Assembly (NCBI GenBank): GCA_937983035.1
Contig: CALKAN010000052.1
Location: forward strand, 1 to 7,007
Source: an uncultured Paenibacillaceae bacterium
Lineage (GTDB): Bacteria; Bacillota; Bacilli; Paenibacillales; CALAME01
DNA: 7,007 nt
Direction: 5' to 3'
The notes beneath the pieces are model-generated. The model saw nothing but the letters and a program-made list of their open reading frames with translations. It was not told the origin of the DNA and searched no databases. How positions within the stretch are numbered: the stretch's first letter is position 1; every line of letters starts with the position of its first letter. This document shows, in pieces, positions 1-6,262 of the stretch. A program made the position numbers and the translations under genes.

Positions 1-161
1 CCTTTCTCCTGATGGGCCTGCTTCATGCGCTCAAGCCGTTTTTTTTCGCTGGAAAGATAAGCTTTGTCCAACAGCCATTCAGCCGCGTGGTCAGCGTCAT
101 AATTCATTTCCCATTGATTATACGCTCGAACATATCGATACAGCGCTTTTCTCCAATCCAA
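1..161 (-). CDS. N-terminal fragment of an unidentified protein (possible amidase-domain protein), runs off the left edge
   Basis: An open minus-strand frame gives 53 residues, beginning MDWRKALYRYVRAYNQWEMN and ending in a lysine- and glutamate-rich helix (KKRLERMKQAHQEK) at the window edge. I chose the TTG at 161-159 as start because GGGGAG (minus strand, 175-170) lies 8 nt upstream; a GTG at 170-168 overlaps that Shine-Dalgarno and is unlikely, and an in-frame TAA stands at 191-189. The fragment is hydrophilic and helical, with no signal peptide. The pattern 'M-x-W-(K/R)-x-x-L-x-x-Y-V' followed by charged helices resembles the N-terminal region of Bacillales proteins that carry a C-terminal putative amidase domain (Amidase_6), but that catalytic domain would lie outside the window, so this is a guess from memory of the family. 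That it is a real coding frame is fairly safe; the function is not. It is transcribed away from citB. Confidence 0.55.
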   Translation of the reverse strand, partial: MDWRKALYRYVRAYNQWEMNYDADHAAEWLLDKAYLSSEKKRLERMKQAHQEK

Positions 162-169
162 GGGAAACA

Positions 170-175
170 CTCCCC
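170..175 (-). promoter_or_regulatory. Shine-Dalgarno that decides the TTG start of the left-edge gene
   Basis: GGGGAG on the minus strand ends 8 nt before TTG (161-159). No ATG lies near enough in this frame: the first ATG is at codon 19, inside conserved-looking sequence. This site is the main argument for the TTG start. Confidence 0.5.
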
Positions 176-374
176 GCGAAAGTAGTCGTTACCCAAATAT
201 ATGCGCTCCATGAAGCGTGCATGCCAGGATCTGTTCAGAGCGTTCGTCCGGATCCATTGCGAAAGCAGCGCCTTTATGCCCAAATTGACGGCTTGTCTAA
301 ATCAGTCCAATCACAGCATGCAAGCCTGCTGCTGCACAAGGAGAATTGCCGCTTATTGCAATTGTCTCCAATTA

Positions 375-403
375 TCGACAGGCTGTGCTCTTTCTAGTAC
401 AAT
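375..403 (+). promoter_or_regulatory. Predicted sigma-A promoter P1 of citB
   Basis: TCGACA (375-380), a 17-bp spacer and TACAAT (398-403) match the sigma-A consensus at 5 of 6 positions in each box. The predicted start is near 410, about 120 nt before the citB start codon. It lies immediately upstream of a second promoter, so citB may have tandem promoters. No clear ATAA-N7-TTAT dyad of the kind bound by CcpC in front of Bacillus subtilis citB was seen here. Confidence 0.5.
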
Positions 404-418
404 ATATGCGGTAAAACC

Positions 419-447
419 TTTACGATGGCGCGTAAAAAGGGTATACT
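419..447 (+). promoter_or_regulatory. Predicted sigma-A promoter P2 of citB
   Basis: TTTACG (419-424), a 17-bp spacer and TATACT (442-447), matching 4 of 6 and 5 of 6 consensus positions. The predicted start is near 454, which leaves a leader of about 78 nt. The inverted repeats at 464-490 fall just inside this leader, the place expected for an operator that blocks early transcription. Confidence 0.55.
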
Positions 448-463
448 AAATAATGTAGATATT

Positions 464-490
464 ATGAAATGTCGTTTCATCAGGCGAAAC
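464..490 (+). promoter_or_regulatory. Overlapping inverted repeats in the citB leader, candidate IclR-type operator
   Basis: Two repeats overlap. ATGAAA (464-469) and TTTCAT (475-480) form a perfect 6-bp inverted repeat with a 5-nt spacer. GTTTC (474-478) and GAAAC (486-490) form a 17-bp element, GTTTCATCAGGCGAAAC. The second element has the same size, arms and AT after the left arm as the perfect palindrome in front of the neighbouring IclR-family gene (4096-4112). Three half-sites in 27 bp would suit a dimer or tetramer of an IclR-type regulator. That it is an operator is inferred from position and the shared motif. Confidence 0.55.
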
Positions 491-531
491 AACTAACGCT
501 TATTTTTATCATGTAGAAGGAGGAGACATCT

Positions 532-3246
532 ATGTCCAACCGCGATCCTTTTGCAACGAAGAGCGAACTGAAAGTCGGCGGCAAGACTTACCGGTACTAT
601 TCGCTCAATAAGTTGCAGGAACAAGGATTTCCTAATGTTTCTAAACTTCCTTATTCCATTAAAGTATTGTTGGAAGCAGCCATTCGCAATTTAGACGGCC
701 GCGCAGTCACGGAAGAGCACGTCAAGCAAATTGCAAACTGGGCGGACCACAAAGGAACGGATAAAGCAGAAATTCCTTTCGTGCCCGGACGCATCGTATT
801 GCAAGACTTTACTGGCGTGCCTGTCGTCGTTGACCTCGCTGCAATGCGGGACACGGTTGCCAAAGCAGGATTGGATCCGAACAAAATCAATCCGCTTGCG
901 CCGGTTGATCTCGTCATTGACCACTCCGTCATGGTCGACGCTTTCGGCAACGAGAAAGCGCTCGAGTTCAACATGCAGCGTGAATTTGAACGGAACGAAG
1001 AAAGATATCGTTTCCTGCGCTGGGCACAGGATGCGTTTGACAACTTCCGCGCCGTTCCTCCGGCAACAGGAATCGTTCACCAAGTGAACCTGGAATATCT
1101 CGCTACGGTGGCAGCTACCCGCGAAAGAGACGGCGTCGTGGAAGTATATCCGGATTCCCTCGTGGGCACGGACTCTCATACGACCATGATCAACGGTCTC
1201 GGCATCGTCGGATACGGCGTCGGCGGAATCGAAGCAGAAGCCGGCATGTTGGGTCAGCCGCTTTATTTCGTAGCGCCTGAAGTGATCGGATTCAAGCTGA
1301 CGGGAAGCCTGCCGGAAGGCGCAACAGCTACAGACTTCGCATTGACAGTCACAGAAATGCTGAGAAAGAAAGGCGTTGTCGGCAAGTTTGTTGAATTCTT
1401 CGGCCCTGGCCTGAGCAACATCAGCTTGGCAGACCGCGCAACCGTCGGCAACATGGCGCCGGAGTACGGTGCAACGATCGGATTCTTCCCGGTAGACCAC
1501 GAGTCGCTGAACTATTTGAGACAAACAGGCCGTCCAGAAGAACTGATCGAGCTTGTTGAAGCGTACTACAAAGAGCAAGGCATGTTCCGCACGGACGATT
1601 CTCCGGATCCGATCTTCTCCGATGTCATTGAATTGGATCTGTCCACGGTGCAGCCGAGCTTGGCCGGTCCGAAGCGTCCGCAAGACCGCATTAATCTCAG
1701 CGACATGAAACAGAAATTTAACGAAATTATTAGAAAGCCGATTGAAGAAGGCGGATACGGACTGTCCGAAGAGAAAATCAACGAAAAAGTTGAAGTCAAG
1801 CATCCGGACGGACAAACTTCCGAATTGACCACGGGTTCGGTCGTCATTGCTGCGATTACAAGCTGCACAAACACTTCCAACCCGAGCGTCATGCTGGGAG
1901 CAGGACTGCTGGCTAAGAAAGCCGTGGAGAAAGGCCTGAAAGTGAAGCCTTACGTGAAAACAAGCTTGGCTCCAGGATCCCTTGTCGTTACCGAATATTT
2001 GAAAAAAGCCGGCTTGATGGAACCGCTGGAGGAACTCGGTTTCTACCTCGCTGGTTACGGCTGCACGACTTGTATCGGAAACAGCGGACCGCTTCCGGAT
2101 GAAGTATCAGAAGCGATCGCTGAGCACGATCTGACCGTTGCGTCTGTTCTCAGCGGAAACCGGAACTTTGAAGGCCGCGTGCACGCGCAAGTGAAAGCCA
2201 ACTACTTGGCTTCGCCTCCGCTTGTTGTCGCTTATGCTCTTGCCGGCACAACTAACATCGATTTGACGTCCGAGCCGATCGGCTATGGCAAAGACAACGA
2301 ACCGGTGTATTTGAAAGATATCTGGCCGTCTAACCAAGAGATCAAAGAAGCCATTGATTCGGCGATGAGCCCAGAAATGTTTAAAGAGAAATACAAAGAT
2401 GTGTTCCGTTCTAACCCGCGTTGGAACGAGATTCCGGTGACGGAAGGCAAGCTGTATGAATGGGATGAGAATTCCACGTACATTCAAAATCCGCCGTTCT
2501 TCGAAGGCCTGACGACTGAAGTCGGCGACATCGAAGAAATTAAAGGCGCTAAGACGCTTGCCCTGCTTGGCGATTCCGTAACGACAGACCACATTTCCCC
2601 AGCTGGAAACATTGCTGAAAACAGCCCGGCCGGGAAATATTTGAAAGAGCGCGGGGTCGAGCGCAGAAACTTCAACTCCTACGGTTCCCGCCGCGGCAAC
2701 CACGAAGTGATGATGCGCGGTACGTTCGCCAACATCCGCATCCGCAACCAAATGGCTCCTGGCACAGAAGGCGGATATACGACGTATTTGCCAACGAACG
2801 AAGTGATGACGATCTATGATGCAGCGATGAAATACAAAGAAAACAACACGCCGCTCATCGTCATGGCAGGCAAAGAATACGGCACAGGAAGCTCCCGCGA
2901 CTGGGCTGCCAAAGGAACGCTGCTGCTCGGCGTGAAAGCTGTCATCGCTGAAAGCTTCGAGCGGATCCACCGCAGCAACTTGGTCGGCATGGGCGTTCTT
3001 CCGCTTCAATTCGAAGAAGGCACCAGCTGGAAATCACTGGGCATTACCGGAAAAGAAACGTTCAACATCATCGGCTTGAACAATGACATCCAGCCTGGAC
3101 AAACGATCAAAGTAGAAGCTGTGCGCGAAGACGGATCGAAATTCGAATTCAACACGATCTGCCGTCTCGACAGCTTGGTGGACATCGACTACTACCGCAA
3201 CGGCGGCATCTTGCAAACCGTCTTGCGTCAGTTGATGGCTCAATAA
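532..3246 (+). CDS. citB: Aconitate hydratase (aconitase A / CitB)
   Basis: Cytosolic aconitase of 904 residues, which isomerises citrate to isocitrate through cis-aconitate in the TCA cycle. Length and order match the bacterial AcnA/IRP1 class: the first three domains cover roughly residues 1-590, and the C-terminal swivel domain follows a linker, about 650-900. The three cysteines that hold the [4Fe-4S] cluster are visible: C445 in SCTNTSNPSVM, and C511 and C514 in GYGCTTCIGNSGP. Other hallmarks are VGTDSHTTM (211-219) and the active-site loop GTGSSRDWAAKG (784-795, catalytic serine/arginine region). The start is secure: AAGGAGG (517-523) sits 8 nt before ATG. The gene is monocistronic, with two candidate promoters upstream, a candidate operator in its leader and a strong terminator after it. 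In Bacillus subtilis the homologue also binds RNA when it lacks its cluster; whether this one does cannot be seen. The cluster makes the family sensitive to superoxide, which is notable given the SOD gene nearby. Confidence 0.97.
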   Translation: MSNRDPFATKSELKVGGKTYRYYSLNKLQEQGFPNVSKLPYSIKVLLEAAIRNLDGRAVTEEHVKQIANWADHKGTDKAEIPFVPGRIVLQDFTGVPVVVDLAAMRDTVAKAGLDPNKINPLAPVDLVIDHSVMVDAFGNEKALEFNMQREFERNEERYRFLRWAQDAFDNFRAVPPATGIVHQVNLEYLATVAATRERDGVVEVYPDSLVGTDSHTTMINGLGIVGYGVGGIEAEAGMLGQPLYFVAPEVIGFKLTGSLPEGATATDFALTVTEMLRKKGVVGKFVEFFGPGLSNISLADRATVGNMAPEYGATIGFFPVDHESLNYLRQTGRPEELIELVEAYYKEQGMFRTDDSPDPIFSDVIELDLSTVQPSLAGPKRPQDRINLSDMKQKFNEIIRKPIEEGGYGLSEEKINEKVEVKHPDGQTSELTTGSVVIAAITSCTNTSNPSVMLGAGLLAKKAVEKGLKVKPYVKTSLAPGSLVVTEYLKKAGLMEPLEELGFYLAGYGCTTCIGNSGPLPDEVSEAIAEHDLTVASVLSGNRNFEGRVHAQVKANYLASPPLVVAYALAGTTNIDLTSEPIGYGKDNEPVYLKDIWPSNQEIKEAIDSAMSPEMFKEKYKDVFRSNPRWNEIPVTEGKLYEWDENSTYIQNPPFFEGLTTEVGDIEEIKGAKTLALLGDSVTTDHISPAGNIAENSPAGKYLKERGVERRNFNSYGSRRGNHEVMMRGTFANIRIRNQMAPGTEGGYTTYLPTNEVMTIYDAAMKYKENNTPLIVMAGKEYGTGSSRDWAAKGTLLLGVKAVIAESFERIHRSNLVGMGVLPLQFEEGTSWKSLGITGKETFNIIGLNNDIQPGQTIKVEAVREDGSKFEFNTICRLDSLVDIDYYRNGGILQTVLRQLMAQ

Positions 3247-3263
3247 TATCCATCATATGCAGC

Positions 3264-3293
3264 AAGAGCCCGCTCTTTCGAGCGGGCTCTTTT
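3264..3293 (+). terminator. Rho-independent terminator of citB
   Basis: AAGAGCCCGCTC (3264-3275) pairs perfectly with GAGCGGGCTCTT (3280-3291): a 12-bp GC-rich stem with a 4-nt loop, 17 nt after the citB stop codon, continuing into TT and then CATATT. On the minus strand the same stem has a GAAA loop but no T-run behind it, so it serves mainly citB and only weakly the convergent regulator gene. Confidence 0.85.
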
Positions 3294-3337
3294 CATATTG
3301 CCGTAATGTTTCTCGCACATGTATTGCGCAATCATAA

Positions 3338-4078
3338 TCATCTCATCATTTTTCCCATTCTTGCAGCTGCATCCATAATAATCTGCGAATATTGCTCCAT
3401 TTTAGCCGAGGTTAAGCGATTGGACGGGCCGGAAACCGACAGTGCGGCAATCAATTGACCGGATTGGTTAAAAATCGGAGCTGCCACTGCTGCCGCGCCT
3501 GTTTCTCTCTCCTCAATGCTCGTCGCGTACCCGGCTTGGCGAATCTCTTGCAATTGCCGTTTGAACTCCTCGATGTCAACTGCTTCTTGCCATTGTTTAT
3601 CTTCAAATATTTTTTGCCGCACGCTTTCATCTTCGAACGCGAGCAAAATTTTGCTCGATGCGCCGACATAAAGCGGCAGGCGCACGCCTACCGGCGCAAC
3701 CCTGCGGATCGGATGATTGCTTTGAACCGCTTGAATGCGAATTCTCTCCTTGCCGTCGCGCACATACAAGCTCACCGTTTCTCCCAGCGCATCGCGAAGC
3801 TTTTCCATTTCCGGCAAAAACAGAAGCGCGGGATCATCTGCTTGCTGCAAATTAGCGACCAATTCCCAAATGCGGTAACCGAGCTTATACTTATCCGTTT
3901 TGGCATCTCGGATCACGAACCCTTTGCTTTCTAAAGAACCGAGCAGCCGATAAGCTGTGCTCTTATGAAGATTCACTCGCTGCGCCACTTCAGTCAAGCT
4001 TAAATCTGAAGCATCGGCAAAGCAGAGCAAAATATCGAGCGCTCGTTCCACTGCTCTTACAGTGCCTTTTTCCTGCAT
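3338..4078 (-). CDS. IclR-family transcriptional regulator
   Basis: DNA-binding regulator of 246 residues. The N-terminal winged helix-turn-helix covers about residues 5-66, with the HTH core at 27-55 (SLTEVAQRVNLHKSTAYRLL). The C-terminal IclR effector-binding (GAF-like) domain covers about 80-246, with family hallmarks GETVSLYVRDG (99-109), PLYVGASSKILLAF (135-148) and GYATSIEERETGAAAVAAPI (183-202), followed by ALSVSGPSNRL (212-222). The frame is open upstream to 4210, but I chose ATG at 4078-4076: AAGGCGG lies 8 nt upstream, the family alignment starts there, and the promoter and palindrome at 4096-4154 would otherwise fall inside the gene. It is convergent with citB and divergent from the SOD gene. 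The palindrome in its own leader suggests autoregulation, and a matching element in the citB leader suggests aconitase is a target. The ligand is unknown. Escherichia coli IclR controls the glyoxylate bypass, a related pathway, but orthology is not claimed. Confidence 0.93.
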   Translation of the reverse strand: MQEKGTVRAVERALDILLCFADASDLSLTEVAQRVNLHKSTAYRLLGSLESKGFVIRDAKTDKYKLGYRIWELVANLQQADDPALLFLPEMEKLRDALGETVSLYVRDGKERIRIQAVQSNHPIRRVAPVGVRLPLYVGASSKILLAFEDESVRQKIFEDKQWQEAVDIEEFKRQLQEIRQAGYATSIEERETGAAAVAAPIFNQSGQLIAALSVSGPSNRLTSAKMEQYSQIIMDAAARMGKMMR

Positions 4079-4095
4079 GATCACCACCGCCTTCA

Positions 4096-4112
4096 GTTTC
4101 ATGCAATGAAAC
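4096..4112 (-). promoter_or_regulatory. Perfect 17-bp palindrome, candidate autoregulatory operator of the IclR-family gene
   Basis: On the gene's strand it reads GTTTCATTGCATGAAAC: 7-bp perfect arms around 3 nt. It covers about +7 to +23 of the predicted transcript, between the promoter (4126-4154) and the Shine-Dalgarno. Size and position fit operators of IclR-family proteins, which often repress their own genes. The pattern GTTTCAT-N5-GAAAC recurs at 474-490. Confidence 0.65.
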
Positions 4113-4125
4113 TTGGTTACATAAA

Positions 4126-4154
4126 AGTATACCATTATGAAGTGGCTCGCACAA
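4126..4154 (-). promoter_or_regulatory. Predicted sigma-A promoter of the IclR-family gene
   Basis: On the minus strand: TTGTGC (4154-4149), a 17-bp spacer, then TATACT (4131-4126) preceded by TGG, which makes an extended -10 (TGn). The weak -35 is typical where an extended -10 is present. The predicted start is near 4119, giving a leader of about 40 nt with the palindrome inside. Confidence 0.6.
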
Positions 4155-4219
4155 CTTGAACTGTCGCAGCGAACAAAACATGATCTTGCCGAATGCTTAA
4201 GCCCAACCATATGTTTTGA

Positions 4220-4228
4220 GTTTCATCA
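4220..4228 (+). promoter_or_regulatory. Possible single half-site of the IclR-type operator upstream of the SOD gene
   Basis: GTTTCATCA is identical to the left arm of the citB element (474-482), but the right arm GAAAC is missing (CCTTC at the matching place). It sits in the divergent spacer, 145 nt before the SOD start. Nine bases alone are weak evidence. Confidence 0.2.
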
Positions 4229-4372
4229 CAGCCTTCCAGCGTCTCCATCCTCTTCATTCTCCTCTTTCACTCATACGCCATCGACGGCGCGGACTATTGC
4301 TTTTCATCTCTGCATAAATATCTCTATTAGGCTTAAATAACCGATTAAAAAAAAGATAAGGAGGTTCAGCGG

Positions 4373-5515
4373 ATGTTAAACATTTACGGGCATCTGATGC
4401 CTTTGCGGATATTAGAAGAAATCGAATTTTGGAAAAAGCAAGAAAGCGAGCATACGGTCGTCATACGCGAGCTGCTGCCGCATTTAGAACCAGAATACCG
4501 CACTTTGCTTGAACAGTGGAAATTGTTATTTGACCGAACCGAGCAAGAAGCATCCAGACTGATCGAGATCTGCCAACATCAACCTCAAAAAAAGGCGCCG
4601 GACTTATCTGCACTGATCGAAGCGTCTGTTCACCAATCTAAAGAATTCATCCGGCAGCTCCATGTCATGATGCAGCAAAGCGCTGTCATCGCCGGCAATG
4701 ACATCGCGCAAACCGTGTTATTGCACATTATTGACGAATCCGATTATTTTCTTAAAGTGCTGGATGAACATTTGCCTTCGCGCAAGACGCAGCACCGCTC
4801 TGCTTCAACAGAAGAACATTCAGATGCCGCTTCGGAAACAGCACTTCGCAGCGATAACGATGCAGACGATCAACTGCCTCTGCTTAAGCCAGTGCCCATC
4901 GGCAAGCATAAACTTCCTCCGCTGCCTTATGCTTATCATGCGCTCGAACCGCATATCGACGAACAGACGATGCGGCTTCACCATGACAAGCATCACCAAA
5001 GTTATGTAGACGGACTCAATGCAGCGGAGAAAATGATGGCTGCGGCGAGAGATACGGGAGATTTCGCTCTAATTAAGCATTGGGAAAGAGAAGCCGCTTT
5101 TCATGGTGCCGGCCATTACTTGCATACGATTTTTTGGAACATTATGAAGCCGAACGGAGGCGGAAAGCCGACAGGTCCGATCGCCAAGCAAATCGACCAA
5201 GACTTCGGGAGCTTCAACCGATTCAAACAACATTTTTCACAAGCAGCTGAAAAAGTCGAAGGCGGCGGATGGGCGATCCTCGTCTGGAGTCCGCGCAGTC
5301 ATCGACTTGAAATTTTACAGGCGGAAAAACATCAAAATTTATCGCAATGGGACGTCATCCCGCTGCTCGTTCTCGATGTTTGGGAACATGCCTATTATTT
5401 GAAATATCAAAACGAACGGGCCAAATATATCAGCGCATGGTGGAACACAATCAACTGGGAGCATGTCAATGAACGATTCGAAAGCGCCCGCCGTTTGATT
5501 TGGCATCCATACTAA
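4373..5515 (+). CDS. Two-domain superoxide dismutase: N-terminal DUF2935-like helical domain plus Mn-type SOD
   Basis: Protein of 380 residues, against about 200 for a plain Fe/Mn SOD. Residues 180-380 form a complete SOD, which converts superoxide to oxygen and hydrogen peroxide: N-terminal hairpin start LPPLPYAYHALEPHID, metal ligands H203 (in MRLHHDKHHQSY), H251 (in HYLHTIFW), D335 and H339 (in LDVWEHAYYLKYQN), and active-site Tyr at 211. Gln321 (KHQN) aligns with the C-terminal Gln of Mn enzymes, so manganese is favoured. Residues 8-133 are four predicted helices with histidines and acids (EFWKKQESEHTVVIRE 18-33, H87xxxE91, H118xxxE122) and look like the DUF2935 domain of Bacillales. A low-complexity Ser/Glu/Asp linker (about 134-175) joins the two. 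Long SODs of this kind, such as SodF, occur in bacilli, so this is probably a sodF-type gene. No signal peptide is seen. AAGGAGG at 4358-4364 fixes the ATG. It is divergent from the regulator and convergent with folE. Confidence 0.92.
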   Translation: MLNIYGHLMPLRILEEIEFWKKQESEHTVVIRELLPHLEPEYRTLLEQWKLLFDRTEQEASRLIEICQHQPQKKAPDLSALIEASVHQSKEFIRQLHVMMQQSAVIAGNDIAQTVLLHIIDESDYFLKVLDEHLPSRKTQHRSASTEEHSDAASETALRSDNDADDQLPLLKPVPIGKHKLPPLPYAYHALEPHIDEQTMRLHHDKHHQSYVDGLNAAEKMMAAARDTGDFALIKHWEREAAFHGAGHYLHTIFWNIMKPNGGGKPTGPIAKQIDQDFGSFNRFKQHFSQAAEKVEGGGWAILVWSPRSHRLEILQAEKHQNLSQWDVIPLLVLDVWEHAYYLKYQNERAKYISAWWNTINWEHVNERFESARRLIWHPY

Positions 5516-5564
5516 TGATTTAACCGCTGGCGCTCATTGCAATGAAAGCTTCATATCCGTTTAT

Positions 5565-5605
5565 GCAAACAAAATGGCGTGAACCTTCATTGAAGGACAC
5601 GCCAT
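5565..5605 (-). terminator. Rho-independent terminator of the yneF-folE unit
   Basis: ATGGCGTG (5574-5581) pairs with CACGCCAT (5598-5605), and inside it CCTTC (5584-5588) pairs with GAAGG (5592-5596) around ATT, with a small AA/A internal loop. Read on the minus strand, the hairpin comes 32 nt after the folE stop and is followed by TTTTGTTT, a proper U-tract. On the plus strand there is no T-run, so it ends SOD transcripts poorly if at all. Confidence 0.75.
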
Positions 5606-5637
5606 GACTCATCATATCTATGCCAAATGCGGCTCTT

Positions 5638-6228
5638 TCAACCTTTCAAATGCGCCATAAATTCAGCGCGAAGGGCTGCATCTTGGCGAAACAGACCGCG
5701 CACGGCCGAGCTGACCGTCTTGCTGCCGTATTTCTTTACGCCCCGCGAACACATGCACAAGTGCTCTCCTTCCACAACGACCATCACTCCTTGCGGGCGA
5801 AGCACTTCATCCATCGTATCGGCAATTTCGGTTGTAATTCGCTCCTGCAGCTGCAGCTTGCGGGTAACCGCATCCACCAGCCGCGCAAATTTGCTTAATC
5901 CGGCGACTTTGCCGCTCGGTATATATCCGACATGAACATGGCCGAAGAAAGGAGCCATATGATGTTCGCACATGCTATAATAAACGATGTCTTTAATAAT
6001 AACTAACTCTTCGTGCTGTTCATCAAACGTTACCCCTAATATTTCGTGCGGATCCGAATGATATCCAGACAATATTTCTTCATACATGCGCGTCACGCGC
6101 GCAGGCGTTTCCACAAGGCCTTCCCTGTCTGGATCTTCCCCGATTAAACGAAGGATTTCTTTAACGTGGTATTCAATTTGCTCTCTGTTTTTCCTGACCA
6201 TTTCGTTGCGGTATTCATGTGAGTGCAT
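5638..6228 (-). CDS. folE: GTP cyclohydrolase I (FolE type)
   Basis: Converts GTP to 7,8-dihydroneopterin triphosphate, the first step of tetrahydrofolate synthesis; a cytosolic homodecamer in the family. At 196 residues it has the usual bacterial length. Visible motifs: EDPDREGLVETPARVTRMYE (31-50); the zinc-site motif SMCEHHMAPFFG (85-96) with Cys87 and His90, and the third zinc ligand Cys158 in EHLCMCSRGVKK; GYIPSGKVAGLSKFARLVD (101-119); and the C-terminal SSAVRGLF (173-180). The zinc-dependent class is therefore intact, not the FolE2 class. AAGGGGGG on the minus strand lies 8 nt before ATG. The gene follows yneF by 34 nt with no terminator between, so they are likely co-transcribed. In Bacillus subtilis the gene (mtrA) sits with mtrB, which encodes the TRAP protein; no mtrB is present here, so this may be a relocated or second copy. 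Confidence 0.97.
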   Translation of the reverse strand: MHSHEYRNEMVRKNREQIEYHVKEILRLIGEDPDREGLVETPARVTRMYEEILSGYHSDPHEILGVTFDEQHEELVIIKDIVYYSMCEHHMAPFFGHVHVGYIPSGKVAGLSKFARLVDAVTRKLQLQERITTEIADTMDEVLRPQGVMVVVEGEHLCMCSRGVKKYGSKTVSSAVRGLFRQDAALRAEFMAHLKG

Positions 6229-6262
6229 TACAGCTACCCCCCTTCTCCAGCCGGCGGATCGA

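Larger units (their letters stand above)
162..531. other. Divergent intergenic region between the left-edge gene and citB
   Basis: The right half (375-531) holds the two citB promoters, the operator candidate and the Shine-Dalgarno. The left half (162-370) shows no convincing promoter for the left-edge gene. On the minus strand, in the same frame as that gene, it has a coding-like stretch interrupted by stops at 297-299 (TAG) and 189-191 (TAA); see the findings. Confidence 0.45.
4079..4372. other. Divergent intergenic region between the IclR-family gene and the SOD gene
   Basis: The region holds the regulator's promoter and palindrome on its left side. For the SOD gene no strong sigma-A promoter is visible; the best candidate I found is TTTTCA, 18 bp, TATTAG around 4295-4330, matching 4 of 6 in each box. 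No clear alternative sigma-factor promoter was found either. A strong Shine-Dalgarno, AAGGAGG (4358-4364), precedes the SOD start by 8 nt. Confidence 0.4.

Noticed and set aside
201..449. 82-codon plus-strand ORF upstream of citB
   Set aside because: No Shine-Dalgarno, cysteine- and arginine-rich low-quality composition, and it runs through both citB promoters. Considered chance.
465..479. CcpA cre site in the citB leader (TGAAATGTCGTTTCA)
   Set aside because: It is 15 bp and the CG is off centre by one base; a cre site is 14 bp with CG in the middle. It fits the GTTTCAT/ATGAAA repeat better.
691..1815. Long minus-strand ORF (374 codons) inside citB, and others at 2107-3009 and 651-1043
   Set aside because: Antisense shadows produced by the codon bias of citB; composition rich in Arg, His, Cys and Phe, no family resemblance and no ribosome binding site.
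3455..3934. 159-codon plus-strand ORF opposite the IclR-family gene
   Set aside because: Antisense shadow of a well-supported gene, with no ribosome binding site or recognisable domain.
4079..4210. 44-codon N-terminal extension of the IclR-family protein
   Set aside because: It would include the promoter and the palindrome. A Shine-Dalgarno and the normal family start are at 4078.
5536..5554. CATTGCAATG palindrome followed by ATGAAAGCTTCAT, sharing GCAATGAAA with the regulator's operator
   Set aside because: It lies after the SOD stop in a convergent spacer, and the arm spacing differs by one base from the operator pattern. Probably chance, though worth including in a motif scan.
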